64,000 bases of DNA, from NCBI RefSeq assembly GCF_963378105.1, contig NZ_OY726398.1, positions 3,348,001-3,412,000 on the forward strand. The letters run 5' to 3'. Source of the stretch: Mycolicibacter sp. MU0102. GTDB taxonomy: Bacteria; Actinomycetota; Actinomycetes; Mycobacteriales; Mycobacteriaceae. The notes under the pieces were generated by a model. It saw nothing but the letters and a program-made list of their open reading frames with translations, was not told the DNA's origin and searched no databases. Position 1 is the stretch's first letter. Each line of letters opens with the position of its first letter. The translations under genes were made by a program, and so were the position numbers. Below are positions 36,365 to 44,131 of this stretch, piece by piece.

Positions 36365-36390
36365 GTACCCTCGGCGCTGCGACCCGAAAC
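36365..36390 (-). promoter_or_regulatory. SigF-type promoter of the UsfY-like gene
   Basis: On the minus strand GTTT (36387-36390), 16 nt, then GGGTAC (36365-36370). It matches the reported mycobacterial SigF consensus and ends 10 nt before ATG 36354. It lies in the gap after the F420-type gene. Confidence 0.75.
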
Positions 36391-36392
36391 TC

Positions 36393-37376
36393 TTACGGTG
36401 CGTCGCGCAGTGCCGCCAGCAGCGGCTCTGCGGCCTCCTTGAGGAAAGCCTCCTGGTCCTCCCCACCGATCTGGATCAGCGCGATGTCGGTGAAGCCAGC
36501 GTCTCGGTAGGCGCCGACCGCATCGACGATCGGATCCAGTTCCGGCCCGCAGGGTATGGCCCCGGCGACGTCGCGCGGCTGCACGTAGCGGGTGGCGGCC
36601 GCGAACGCCGCCGGTGTCGGCAGCTCAGAGTTGACCGACCAGCCGCCGCCGAACCAGCGGAACTGTCGGTGGGCGCGCTGTATTGCCTTATCCCGGTCGG
36701 GATCCCAGCACACCGGTAGCTGCCCGATGATGCGGCCACCCGCCAATCCGGCCGCCTGCCGTGCGGCGTGCCAGGACTGGACCAGATCGCGGTCGGGCTG
36801 CACCGCGATCAGGTGATCGGCGGCCGCGGCGAATCTGTCCACGCCCTTGGGCCCCGACATGGCCACGGCCAACGCGACCGGGATGTCCGGCAGGTCCCAT
36901 AGCCGCGCCTGGTCGACTTGGAAATAGTCGCCGTGGTGGTCGACCGTCTCCCCCATCAGCAGCTCGCGGATGATCTTGATGGCTTCACCGAGCATGGCCT
37001 GCCTGCGCACTACGTTGGGCCACCCCGCTCCCGTCACGATGTGCTCGTTGAGGTTCTCCCCGCTGCCCAGCCCCAAGGTGAACCGGCCCTCGGCCAAAAT
37101 CTGCACGGTGGCAGCCTGCTGGGCCACGATCGCTGGGTGGTAGCGCATCGTCGGGCAGGTCACGTAGCTGTAGAGACCTATGTCCTGCGTGGCGTGCGCG
37201 ACCGCGCCCAGCAGCGCCCACGCGTTGGGAGCGTGGCCCTGCGACACCAGCCACGGCGAGAAATGATCGCTGCACACCGCGAAGTCGAAACCGCGTTCCT
37301 CGGCGGCAACGGCGTAGCCGACCAGCTCTGCGGGCCCGCTCTGCTCGGTCATCAGGGTGTAGCCGAAGCGTGTCAT
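36393..37376 (-). CDS. F420-dependent LLM-class oxidoreductase (FGD-like, TIGR03557 type)
   Basis: A 327-aa luciferase-like (TIM barrel) enzyme of the G6PDH-related F420 family. GYTLMTEQSGPAELV opens the barrel, CSDHFSPW is the coenzyme-F420 region, and GSGENLNEH and LWDLPDIPVALA follow. It probably uses F420 for oxidation of an unknown alcohol or aldehyde; whether it is true Fgd1 cannot be told by eye. Start ATG 37376 sits 10 nt from a SigF-type -10. The adjacent heme-oxygenase-like gene diverges. Confidence 0.83.
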   Translation of the reverse strand: MTRFGYTLMTEQSGPAELVGYAVAAEERGFDFAVCSDHFSPWLVSQGHAPNAWALLGAVAHATQDIGLYSYVTCPTMRYHPAIVAQQAATVQILAEGRFTLGLGSGENLNEHIVTGAGWPNVVRRQAMLGEAIKIIRELLMGETVDHHGDYFQVDQARLWDLPDIPVALAVAMSGPKGVDRFAAAADHLIAVQPDRDLVQSWHAARQAAGLAGGRIIGQLPVCWDPDRDKAIQRAHRQFRWFGGGWSVNSELPTPAAFAAATRYVQPRDVAGAIPCGPELDPIVDAVGAYRDAGFTDIALIQIGGEDQEAFLKEAAEPLLAALRDAP

Positions 37377-37385
37377 GCTGCCGGA

Positions 37386-37410
37386 ATACCCAACGGCCGA
37401 CCACCGAAAC
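37386..37410 (-). promoter_or_regulatory. SigF-type promoter of the LLM oxidoreductase
   Basis: GTTT (37407-37410, minus strand), 15 nt, GGGTAT (37386-37391). The -10 ends 9 nt before ATG 37376, so the mRNA may be nearly leaderless. Confidence 0.7.
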
Positions 37411-37418
37411 GGGGCGCC

Positions 37419-37445
37419 GTTTGGCGCGGTCCGGGTGGCGGGTAC
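37419..37445 (+). promoter_or_regulatory. SigF-type promoter of the divergent heme-oxygenase-like gene
   Basis: GTTT (37419-37422), 17 nt, GGGTAC (37440-37445). It points away from the previous promoter, and GTG 37454 starts 8 nt further on. Confidence 0.7.
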
Positions 37446-37453
37446 CCGCAAGC

Positions 37454-38461
37454 GTGTCCACCGCAACGATCCACACCGAACCCCGCCTGCCCGCCGCGTG
37501 CGGGCCGTTGTCCGCGACGGTGTGCAGCCTCTTGCGTCGGCCTGCCGGCACGGTCCCCGAGCTCATCCCCCCGACCACCGGCGCCGACCCGTACGGCCGC
37601 GACCTGCAACTGGCGCTCTACGTCTGCTACGAGTTGCATTACCGCGGATTCGCCGATGTTGACCCCGGTTGGGAGTGGGACGTCACGCTGTTGGGACTAC
37701 GCACGCAACTCGAATGCGCGTTCCTCGACCGCGTGCGTCGCGATGTCGGGGTGATACCGCCACATGCGACGGCCGATGCGGAAATGGAGGCCGCGGCATC
37801 CGAGCCCGTGCACGGCGCCGGACCGTCGTGGTTCCTGCGTGATCACGGCACCTGGGAGCAGGCCCGGGAGTACTTCGTCCACCGATCGCTCTATCACCTC
37901 AAGGAGGGCGATCCGCACGCCTGGATCATCCCGCGCCTGACCGGCCAGGCCAAGGCGTCGTTTGTCGCGGTCGAGTTCGACGAGTACGGCGCGGGGCGGG
38001 GTCCGCGGGTGCATCAGCAGCTCTTCGCCGACCTGCTCACCGCGGCTGGGCTGGATGCCGGTTACCTCGCCTACCTCGATGTTGTCCCTGCCGAGTCGCT
38101 GGCGGTGGTGAATCTGATGTCGCTGTTCGGGTTGCATCGCCGGTGGCGGGGTGCGGCCGCCGGGCACTTCGCGGCGACCGAGATCACTTCACCTCCGGGC
38201 TCGAGCCGGCTGGTCGCGGCGCTGCGGCGGATGGGTGCGCCGGAGCCGTGCGTGGTGTTCTACGCCGAGCACGTCGAGGCCGACGCGGTACACGAACAGG
38301 TGGTCCGCAATGACGTGATCGGCAACCTGCTGGAAGGCAATCCGCATTTGGAGACGGATGTCGTATTCGGTATCCGAGCTCTCGCCGCTGTGGAAAATCG
38401 GCTCTCCGATGTCATGCTCTCGGCCTGGTCTGCGGGGCGTTCGTCGCTGCTCACAACGTGA
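37454..38461 (+). CDS. Iron-containing redox enzyme family protein (heme-oxygenase-like fold)
   Basis: A 335-aa all-alpha protein of the haem-oxygenase-like PF14518 group. Likely di-iron or iron ligands are in REYFVHRSLYHLKEGDPHAW (residues near 135-155), EFDEYGAG and GHFAATEI. The reaction is unknown; such proteins can oxidise lipids or amino acids or desaturate substrates. GTG 37454 leaves a 5' leader of only 8 nt behind a SigF-type promoter, so earlier in-frame starts are less likely. Confidence 0.75.
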   Translation: MSTATIHTEPRLPAACGPLSATVCSLLRRPAGTVPELIPPTTGADPYGRDLQLALYVCYELHYRGFADVDPGWEWDVTLLGLRTQLECAFLDRVRRDVGVIPPHATADAEMEAAASEPVHGAGPSWFLRDHGTWEQAREYFVHRSLYHLKEGDPHAWIIPRLTGQAKASFVAVEFDEYGAGRGPRVHQQLFADLLTAAGLDAGYLAYLDVVPAESLAVVNLMSLFGLHRRWRGAAAGHFAATEITSPPGSSRLVAALRRMGAPEPCVVFYAEHVEADAVHEQVVRNDVIGNLLEGNPHLETDVVFGIRALAAVENRLSDVMLSAWSAGRSSLLTT

Positions 38462-38547
38462 AAATTAAGGTTTCACTGGGATTTTCCAGAAATTGTCGGG
38501 CACCTCTTTGCCAATCCCGGCGGAGCTGGGTAACGTCTGGTTCCTCC

Positions 38548-38647
38548 GGTTGAGTTCACAGCCGCAGTGAAACGTCACCGCGTAAACGCAGCCCCGGAAG
38601 TGATTACGTTGACGTGATCCAACAGCACGATTCGTCGACTGATGGAG
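38548..38647 (+). promoter_or_regulatory. Conserved leader of the first STAS gene
   Basis: GGTTGAGTTCACAGCC (38548-38563) and TCGACTGATGGAG (38635-38647) are identical to blocks ahead of the second STAS gene at 59310-59325 and 59426-59438. In both, GATGGAG lies 7 nt before the ATG and acts as ribosome-binding site. No SigF-type box was found. Confidence 0.6.
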
Positions 38648-38654
38648 CCACAAC

Positions 38655-39092
38655 ATGACGATCAGCAAGGTTACTCAGAACGCATTCGCCACTCCTGCAA
38701 CGGAAGCCACCCAAGTTTGGCGCAATCACGCCGCCAAGTTCACGGTTCATTGGGGTCGCACCGGAGCCGTCGTTGCCGTCAATGGCGAGATCGACGCGGC
38801 GAACGCCAGCCCATTCGCGGACTACGCCAAACGCTGCGCCGAGTGCTGCGAGTGGCTGGTGGTGGATCTCTCTGAACTGACATTCATTGGGACCACCGGG
38901 TTTTCAGCTCTTCAGTCGATCAGCGCGCAGTGTTCCAGCGCGCAGACCAACCTGAAGGTGGTGCCGAGTCCCGCGCTGACCACCTTGTTGCGGATCTGCG
39001 ATCCGCACTCGCGACTTCCGCTGGTGGACTCGCTGACAGACGCGTTGGCCGAGGTGCAGCGGTCTGGTCGGCCGCTGCGCCTAGTGCCGTGA
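38655..39092 (+). CDS. STAS-domain anti-sigma-factor antagonist-like protein (copy 1)
   Basis: The product is 145 aa. A STAS domain lies at about residues 28-140: AVVAVNGEIDAAN, then DLSELTFIGTTGFSAL. The usual phosphoacceptor motif DSSG is replaced by GTTG (Thr80-Thr81). STAS proteins bind anti-sigma kinases such as RsbW or UsfX and release the sigma factor. A paralogue with a similar leader is at 59446. The two share GAV(V/I)(A/S)V, the DL(S/N) stretch and RICDP. Confidence 0.85.
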   Translation: MTISKVTQNAFATPATEATQVWRNHAAKFTVHWGRTGAVVAVNGEIDAANASPFADYAKRCAECCEWLVVDLSELTFIGTTGFSALQSISAQCSSAQTNLKVVPSPALTTLLRICDPHSRLPLVDSLTDALAEVQRSGRPLRLVP

Positions 39093-39101
39093 GCTAGGAA
39101 T

Positions 39102-41228
39102 CTAGGCAGGAACCGCGTCGGCAGCGCGACTCCAAGCGCGGTGCTCGGCGAGTGCAGCGGCGAATGCGTCGAAGAACTCGTCATCCAAGTCATCAGCCGC
39201 GGCCGTCGTCGTCACCACACCGGTGGCGACGACGACCCCGGTGTCTTCGGCCGGTTGCTCGGCGATACCGGCCTTGGGCAACAGTTTGACGCCGGCACCG
39301 AACGCCCCGATGACCTTGAGGTGCTTGTAGGCCTCCGTGACGAAGTGCACCGCATACCCGTCGCCCGACAATGCCTGCACGGCGTCCGGCCCGCACGGCA
39401 CCACCACTGCGTCGTAGAGCACCGAGGCCATCGTCGTGAAGGCCCGGTCGACACTCAACCGGCCGCCGGAGCCACCGTCCAATTCGCCGCCGGCGATAGG
39501 CGCCAGCACTTCGGCGATCGCGCCGCGTTCCCGCATCGCCGCGACGAACCGTTCCACGCCCACCACGTCCACACCGTCGGCGGCCAGCACAGCGATCTTG
39601 CGGCTTTCGATGCCGGGCGCATCTTCGCCAGCGGGGGTACCGGCATCGCTCAACTGCGAGAGCGCCGGTGAGAGCACCACCTCGTCGAGGGACTGCTCGT
39701 CGGGGGTGGCCAGGCCCAGTTTCTCGGCCACGCGGCGCGCCAGATCGTGGTCCACCATGTTCAGCTGTTCGAGGGCGCGCTGCCGAATCTCGACGTGTTC
39801 GCATTTCCCCAGTTCAAAGGCGTAGGCGGCGACGATGTGCTTCGCCTCGGGCTCGGTCATGCTGCGGTAGAACATCCGCGCCTGGCCGTAGTGGTTCTCG
39901 AAGCTCGCGGCACGCTTGCGGATCTTGGCCCCGTCCAGCTTCTCGGTGTAGTGCCGGAACACGCCCTCGTCCGCCAAAGCTGGGCAGCCACCACCCAACG
40001 AGTTCTTGAAGTAGCTGGACTTCCCCTGCGGAATCGCATGTTGGCTGTAGCCGTCGTGCTGGTTGTTGCGCACCTGCGCCACCGGCCGGTTGACCGGCAG
40101 CTGAGCGAAGTTCGGGCCGCCGAGCCGGATCAACTGCGTGTCCAGGTAGGAGAAGTTGCGGAACTGCAGCAGCGGGTCGTTGGTGAAGTCGATTCCCGGC
40201 ACGACGTTGGCCGTGTGGAACGCCACCTGCTCGGTTTCGGCGAAGAAGTTCTCCGGGTTGCGATTGAGCACCATCTTGCCGACCGGGCGTACCGGAACCT
40301 GTTCTTCGGGAATGATTTTGGTGGCGTCCAGCAGGTCGAAGTCGAACTTGAACTCGTCGGCTTCGGCGACCAGCTGGACTCCAAGTTCCCATTCCGGGAA
40401 TTGACCGGCCTCGATGGCGTCCCACAGATCGCGCCGGTTGAAGTCGGGGTCTTTACCGGCGATCTTCTGGCATTCGTCCCAGATCAGCGAATGCACGCCC
40501 AGCTTCGGCTTCCAGTGGAATTTCACGAACGTTCCCTCGCCGCTTGTGTTCACCAAGCGGAAGGTGTGCACGCCGAAGCCCTGCATCATCCGGTAGCTGC
40601 GCGGCAGAGCGCGGTCCGACATCAGCCACATGATGGCGTGCAGCGTCTCGGGCTGCAGCGACACGAAGTCCCACAGTGTGTCGTGAGCGGACTGGGCCTG
40701 GGGAATCTCGTTGTCCGGCTCGGGTTTGACCGCATGCACGAAGTCAGGGAACTTGATGCCGTCCTGAATGAAGAACACCGGAAAGTTGTTGCCCACCAGG
40801 TCATAGTTGCCCGCCTCGGTGTAGAACTTGGTGGCGAATCCGCGTACGTCACGCACGGTGTCGGCCGAACCGCGCGAGCCGGCCACGGTGGAGAACCGCA
40901 CGAACACCGGCGTCCTGGTGCCCGGTGTGGTCAGAAAGCGTGCCGCGGTGTACTGCGCAAGCGAGTCGTCATAGGGCTCGAAGTAGCCGTAGGCGCCCGC
41001 CCCGCGGGCATGCACCACGCGTTCGGGAATCCGCTCGTGATCGAAGTGGGTGATCTTCTCCCGGGCGTGGAAGTCCTCCAGCAGCGTCGGCCCACGCTCA
41101 CCGACAGTCAGCGCGTCGTCGGTGTGGTCGACGCGCACCCCCTGCTGAGTCGTGAGGTATCCGGACTGCCGGTCGACCCGGTAATCGTCGAGTTGTCGCT
41201 GCTTGCCGTCACGGTCCTCGGTAGCCAC
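39102..41228 (-). CDS. katE: Large-subunit catalase, HPII type
   Basis: A 708-aa heme catalase that converts H2O2 to water and oxygen. It is of the large (clade 2) type, with the core at about residues 25-505 and a C-terminal flavodoxin-like domain at about 545-695. The distal His is in VVHARGAGAYGYF, the Asn is in VGNNFPVFF, and the proximal heme Tyr is in RNFSYLDTQ. The C-terminal part begins near RKIAVLAADGVDVVG. No SigF-type box is visible upstream. The HAD gene is divergent from it. Confidence 0.95.
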   Translation of the reverse strand: MATEDRDGKQRQLDDYRVDRQSGYLTTQQGVRVDHTDDALTVGERGPTLLEDFHAREKITHFDHERIPERVVHARGAGAYGYFEPYDDSLAQYTAARFLTTPGTRTPVFVRFSTVAGSRGSADTVRDVRGFATKFYTEAGNYDLVGNNFPVFFIQDGIKFPDFVHAVKPEPDNEIPQAQSAHDTLWDFVSLQPETLHAIMWLMSDRALPRSYRMMQGFGVHTFRLVNTSGEGTFVKFHWKPKLGVHSLIWDECQKIAGKDPDFNRRDLWDAIEAGQFPEWELGVQLVAEADEFKFDFDLLDATKIIPEEQVPVRPVGKMVLNRNPENFFAETEQVAFHTANVVPGIDFTNDPLLQFRNFSYLDTQLIRLGGPNFAQLPVNRPVAQVRNNQHDGYSQHAIPQGKSSYFKNSLGGGCPALADEGVFRHYTEKLDGAKIRKRAASFENHYGQARMFYRSMTEPEAKHIVAAYAFELGKCEHVEIRQRALEQLNMVDHDLARRVAEKLGLATPDEQSLDEVVLSPALSQLSDAGTPAGEDAPGIESRKIAVLAADGVDVVGVERFVAAMRERGAIAEVLAPIAGGELDGGSGGRLSVDRAFTTMASVLYDAVVVPCGPDAVQALSGDGYAVHFVTEAYKHLKVIGAFGAGVKLLPKAGIAEQPAEDTGVVVATGVVTTTAAADDLDDEFFDAFAAALAEHRAWSRAADAVPA

Positions 41229-41244
41229 CGCTTTTCCTCTCGTC

Positions 41245-41272
41245 GGTATTTGGGAAATCCCTGGATGGGTAT
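41245..41272 (+). promoter_or_regulatory. SigF-type promoter of the HAD gene
   Basis: GGTAT (41245-41249), 17 nt, GGGTAT (41267-41272). It fits GGWWT-N17-GGGTAY and faces away from katE, 57 nt before the GTG start. Confidence 0.75.
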
Positions 41273-41328
41273 CCCAGCCAGGTCATCCGCAAACGACCGG
41301 GACCATCCGCGAACGAGAGGGGAAGATC

Positions 41329-42009
41329 GTGAGCACCCAATCGGCCGTGTTGTTCGACGTCGACGGCACCCTGGTCGATTCCAACTATCTGCACGTGCAC
41401 GCCTGGCGGCGCGCGTTCGCCGAGCTACACCACGAGGTGGAGTCGTGGCGGATCCACCGCGCCATCGGAATGGACGGATCGGAGTTGGTGCGCCTGCTGT
41501 CCGACGACGCACCCGACGACGTCCGCCGGCGCCTGGAAGACCTGCACTCGCAGTACTACCTGCAGTCATCGGACTTGCTGGCGCCGCTACCGGGCGCACG
41601 CAAGCTGTTGGAACACATAGTCGCTCTTGATCTTCCGGTGGTGCTGGCCACCTCGGCACCCGAGAACGAGTTGGCGGTGCTGCGCAAGGTGCTCGGCTGC
41701 GACGACCTTGTCGCGGCGGTCACCTCCTCGGCCGACGTCGATGTCGCGAAGCCGAATCCGGACATCATCGGGATAGCACTCGACCGGGTCGGCGCAACGG
41801 CGGAGCGCGCCGTCTTCGTGGGCGACGCGGTCTGGGATGCCCAGGCGTGCGTGCGCGCCGGGGTGCCCAGCATCGGCCTGCTCAGCGGCGGCGTCTCGCG
41901 CGCCGAATTGGAAACGGCCGGTGCAGCGTTAGTTTTCGACAACGCCGAGGATCTGCTGGCGCACCTGGATCAGACGCCGATCGCTGGTCTGGCCGACGGG
42001 CGGGGCTAG
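41329..42009 (+). CDS. HAD-superfamily phosphatase
   Basis: A 226-aa phosphoglycolate-phosphatase/beta-phosphoglucomutase-like protein. Motif I is FDVDGTLVDSNYLH, motif II LATSAPENE, motif III Lys is in VDVAKPNPDI and motif IV GDAVWDAQAC. Substrate is unknown; small phosphosugars or phosphoglycolate are typical. GTG 41329 follows an AG-rich ribosome-binding site and a SigF-type promoter. Confidence 0.85.
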   Translation: MSTQSAVLFDVDGTLVDSNYLHVHAWRRAFAELHHEVESWRIHRAIGMDGSELVRLLSDDAPDDVRRRLEDLHSQYYLQSSDLLAPLPGARKLLEHIVALDLPVVLATSAPENELAVLRKVLGCDDLVAAVTSSADVDVAKPNPDIIGIALDRVGATAERAVFVGDAVWDAQACVRAGVPSIGLLSGGVSRAELETAGAALVFDNAEDLLAHLDQTPIAGLADGRG

Positions 42010-42025
42010 AACGGCCGCCAGCCGG

Positions 42026-42439
42026 CTATTTGCCGCGGACTCGGCGATTGTGTTTCTTGATCGCCGTGACCAGTTCGGATTTCCGCATCGTCGATCGTCC
42101 GTGAATGTCCAGCCGGCGGGCGACGCCCAGAAGATGCTGCTTGCTGGCGTTGGCGTCGACGCCCTCTGCGGACGGCCCGGAGTTGTTCGGGCCGCCGCCG
42201 GTCGCGCGCTTGTCCGACGGGCCAGGCTTCTTCTTGGGTTCCCAGTGATCCCCGACCTTTTCGAAACTGTGCTTGAGCGCGGCATATGCGACCCGGTGCG
42301 CACGCTGCTCGCTGCCGTACTCCTTGGCGGCGGCGTCGTGCGCCTTGGCGAAAGTGCGCTGCGCCTTCGCTCCTGAGCGCTGCAGCGTACTGGGCAGCTC
42401 GCCGCGTTTGACGGTGCCGCTCTTCGTCGTCTTGGGCAT
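42026..42439 (-). CDS. ChaB-family protein with Rho-N/SAP-like C-terminus
   Basis: A 137-aa basic protein. The N-terminal part (ELPSTLQRSGAKAQRTFAKA, AYAALKHSFEK) is the ChaB domain, and the C-terminal 50 residues (KQHLLGVARRLDIHGRSTM and KSELVTAIKKHNRR) resemble a Rho-N or SAP nucleic-acid-binding motif. ChaB proteins are linked to stress and salt responses, without a solved function. GGAGG lies 5 nt before ATG 42439. It ends 16 nt after the convergent HAD gene. Confidence 0.82.
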   Translation of the reverse strand: MPKTTKSGTVKRGELPSTLQRSGAKAQRTFAKAHDAAAKEYGSEQRAHRVAYAALKHSFEKVGDHWEPKKKPGPSDKRATGGGPNNSGPSAEGVDANASKQHLLGVARRLDIHGRSTMRKSELVTAIKKHNRRVRGK

Positions 42440-42473
42440 GAGACCTCCAATCAGCGAATGCAATCGGGGTTGG

Positions 42474-42499
42474 TTACCCCATGAACTGGCCCAGCAACC
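42474..42499 (-). promoter_or_regulatory. Weak SigF-type promoter candidate of the ChaB gene
   Basis: GGTTG (42495-42499, minus strand), 15 nt, GGGTAA (42474-42479). The fifth base of the -35 differs from consensus. Confidence 0.45.
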
Positions 42500-42559
42500 A
42501 TTTCGGGAGCGTGCGCGATTATCGGCACGCCGATCGGCCATCAGCTCTGGCCTGGGCGT

Positions 42560-43078
42560 TCACCAGCCCGTCGGGTCGATTTTTGCCGCGGCGTCCGAGG
42601 CGTCTGAGGGCTGCCGCATGGCCAGGTCGTCGTCGTTCAGGACGGCCAGTGGGCAGTGGCAGCGCGGCGTCAGCTCCGAGCCCACCGAGCCGAACAAGAG
42701 ATGCCGCAACCGCCAACGGCCGCTCGACCCGACGACAACCAGCTCGGCTTGCCGGGACAAATCCTCCAGCGCGTCAACCGGATCTGTGAACTCCACTTTG
42801 GTGTTCAGCTGCGCGGGCGCGCCATCTGAAGAGCTGTCGGTTGCGACTCCGACGGCGTCATCGACAATCCGTTGGACGCGCCGGTGCGGCAACTCATGTT
42901 GACCGAACACGACCCATCGGGCCATCAGCGGGGACAACCGGGTTGAGGCCGCGTGTACCAGGGTCAGCGGTAGGGCACGGCGTTCGGCCTCCTGGGCTCC
43001 CCACCGCACCGCAGCCCGCGATGCCGACGACCCATCGACACCGACAACGATTCCGGCACTTGCAGTATTCGAAGGCAT
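42560..43078 (-). CDS. Universal stress protein (UspA-like)
   Basis: A 172-aa single-domain Usp. The start IVVGVDGSSASRAAVRWGAQ carries the ATP-binding Asp, and the other half GSSGRWRLRHLLFGSVGSEL is the G-2x-G-9x-G(S/T) motif. It most likely binds ATP. Start ATG 43078 is 11 nt downstream of a near-consensus SigF-type -10. Same direction as the SDR operon, 45 nt away. Confidence 0.88.
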   Translation of the reverse strand: MPSNTASAGIVVGVDGSSASRAAVRWGAQEAERRALPLTLVHAASTRLSPLMARWVVFGQHELPHRRVQRIVDDAVGVATDSSSDGAPAQLNTKVEFTDPVDALEDLSRQAELVVVGSSGRWRLRHLLFGSVGSELTPRCHCPLAVLNDDDLAMRQPSDASDAAAKIDPTGW

Positions 43079-43089
43079 AGTGCCGGAGG

Positions 43090-43116
43090 TTAACCATCGC
43101 GGGTTGCTGTCAAACC
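43090..43116 (-). promoter_or_regulatory. SigF-type promoter candidate of the usp gene
   Basis: GGTTT (43112-43116, minus strand), 16 nt, GGTTAA (43090-43095). The -10 has one mismatch to GGGTAA. Confidence 0.55.
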
Positions 43117-43123
43117 CCGCCGC

Positions 43124-44131
43124 TCAACGCGGGCGGCGTGCGGCCAGAACGCCGGCTCCGGCCATCCCCAGCGCGGTCGCGGCCCCGGCGACCAATCCGG
43201 CGTGACGGGCCGCCCAGATCTGCGGGCTGTGCGCGTGCGAGGAGTCGTCGAACGCCCCGCGCGCACCGTGGTCGCTGCCCGGCCGTTCGTCGAGCGGTTC
43301 CCAGAGGTTGTACGGCTTGTCGCCGTCGACGCGCTCGCCAGTCTGCTGCGAGTCGTAGCCGGTGCGGGCCAAATAGCGATCGAGCAATGGCGCGGCGAAT
43401 CGCTGAGCCAGCAAGGTGGCTACGGTGCTTTCGCCCACCCAGTACTGCTTGCGCCGGGGATGGTCGGCGGCCCGCAGCACCGCCTTGGCCACCAGCTGCG
43501 GCTGGTAGATCGGCGGCACCGGCTGCGGGTGGCGGGGAAGCCGCGACAGCACCCAGGAGAACTGTGGGGTATTGACCGCCGGCATCTGAACGAGCGTGAT
43601 GTTGACCTTCGAACCGTCGTGCAGCAGCTCGCAACGCACCGATTCGGTGAAGCCGTTGACGGCGTGCTTGGCACCGCAGTAGGCCGACTGCAACGGGATC
43701 GACCGCTCCCCCAGGGCTGAGCCCACCTGTACAACAGTGCCGTGGTCGCGGGGCTTCATCCGGTCCAACGCCGCCATGGTGCCGTAGACGAAGCCGAGAT
43801 AGCAGACCTCGGTCACACGTTTGAACTCCGCGGGCCCGATCTCGGTGAACGGCGCGAAGACCGATGCGAAGGCGACGTTGATCCAGGTGTCGATCGGCCC
43901 GAACTCGGCCTCGATACGATCGGCGGCGGCCGCCACCGCGTCGGGGTCGGCGACGTCGGTGGGAATGGGCAGCGCGGTGCCCCCGGCCTCTTCGACATCA
44001 CGCGCCGCGCCGCGCAGGCCTGCCTCACCGCGCGCGAGCAGGGCGACATTGGCGCCGCGTTTGCCGTACAACTGTGCAACGGCCCGGCCGATCCCGGCGC
44101 TGGCTCCGGTGACGACGACGGTCTGTGTCAT
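43124..44131 (-). CDS. Short-chain dehydrogenase/reductase with C-terminal membrane anchor
   Basis: A 335-aa SDR. TGASAGIGRAV binds NAD(P), and the catalytic Tyr-Lys pair is in SAYCGAKHAV. About 80 residues beyond the normal SDR core end in one hydrophobic helix (AGLVAGAATALGMAGAGVLAA), so the enzyme is probably membrane-bound. The substrate is unknown. It is the last gene of the GMC operon; its ATG overlaps the GMC stop by 4 nt. Confidence 0.85.
   Translation of the reverse strand: MTQTVVVTGASAGIGRAVAQLYGKRGANVALLARGEAGLRGAARDVEEAGGTALPIPTDVADPDAVAAAADRIEAEFGPIDTWINVAFASVFAPFTEIGPAEFKRVTEVCYLGFVYGTMAALDRMKPRDHGTVVQVGSALGERSIPLQSAYCGAKHAVNGFTESVRCELLHDGSKVNITLVQMPAVNTPQFSWVLSRLPRHPQPVPPIYQPQLVAKAVLRAADHPRRKQYWVGESTVATLLAQRFAAPLLDRYLARTGYDSQQTGERVDGDKPYNLWEPLDERPGSDHGARGAFDDSSHAHSPQIWAARHAGLVAGAATALGMAGAGVLAARRPR

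Noticed and set aside
38528..38533. GGGTAA upstream of the first STAS gene as a SigF -10
   Set aside because: No GTTT or GGWWT at 15-17 nt. The conserved leader is a better explanation for this region.
38465..38668. 67-aa minus-strand frame upstream of the STAS gene
   Set aside because: It covers the conserved leader block, has no ribosome-binding site and no family similarity I can see.
39747..41630. Long open frame on the plus strand across katE
   Set aside because: Shadow of katE with low-complexity composition and no recognisable domain.
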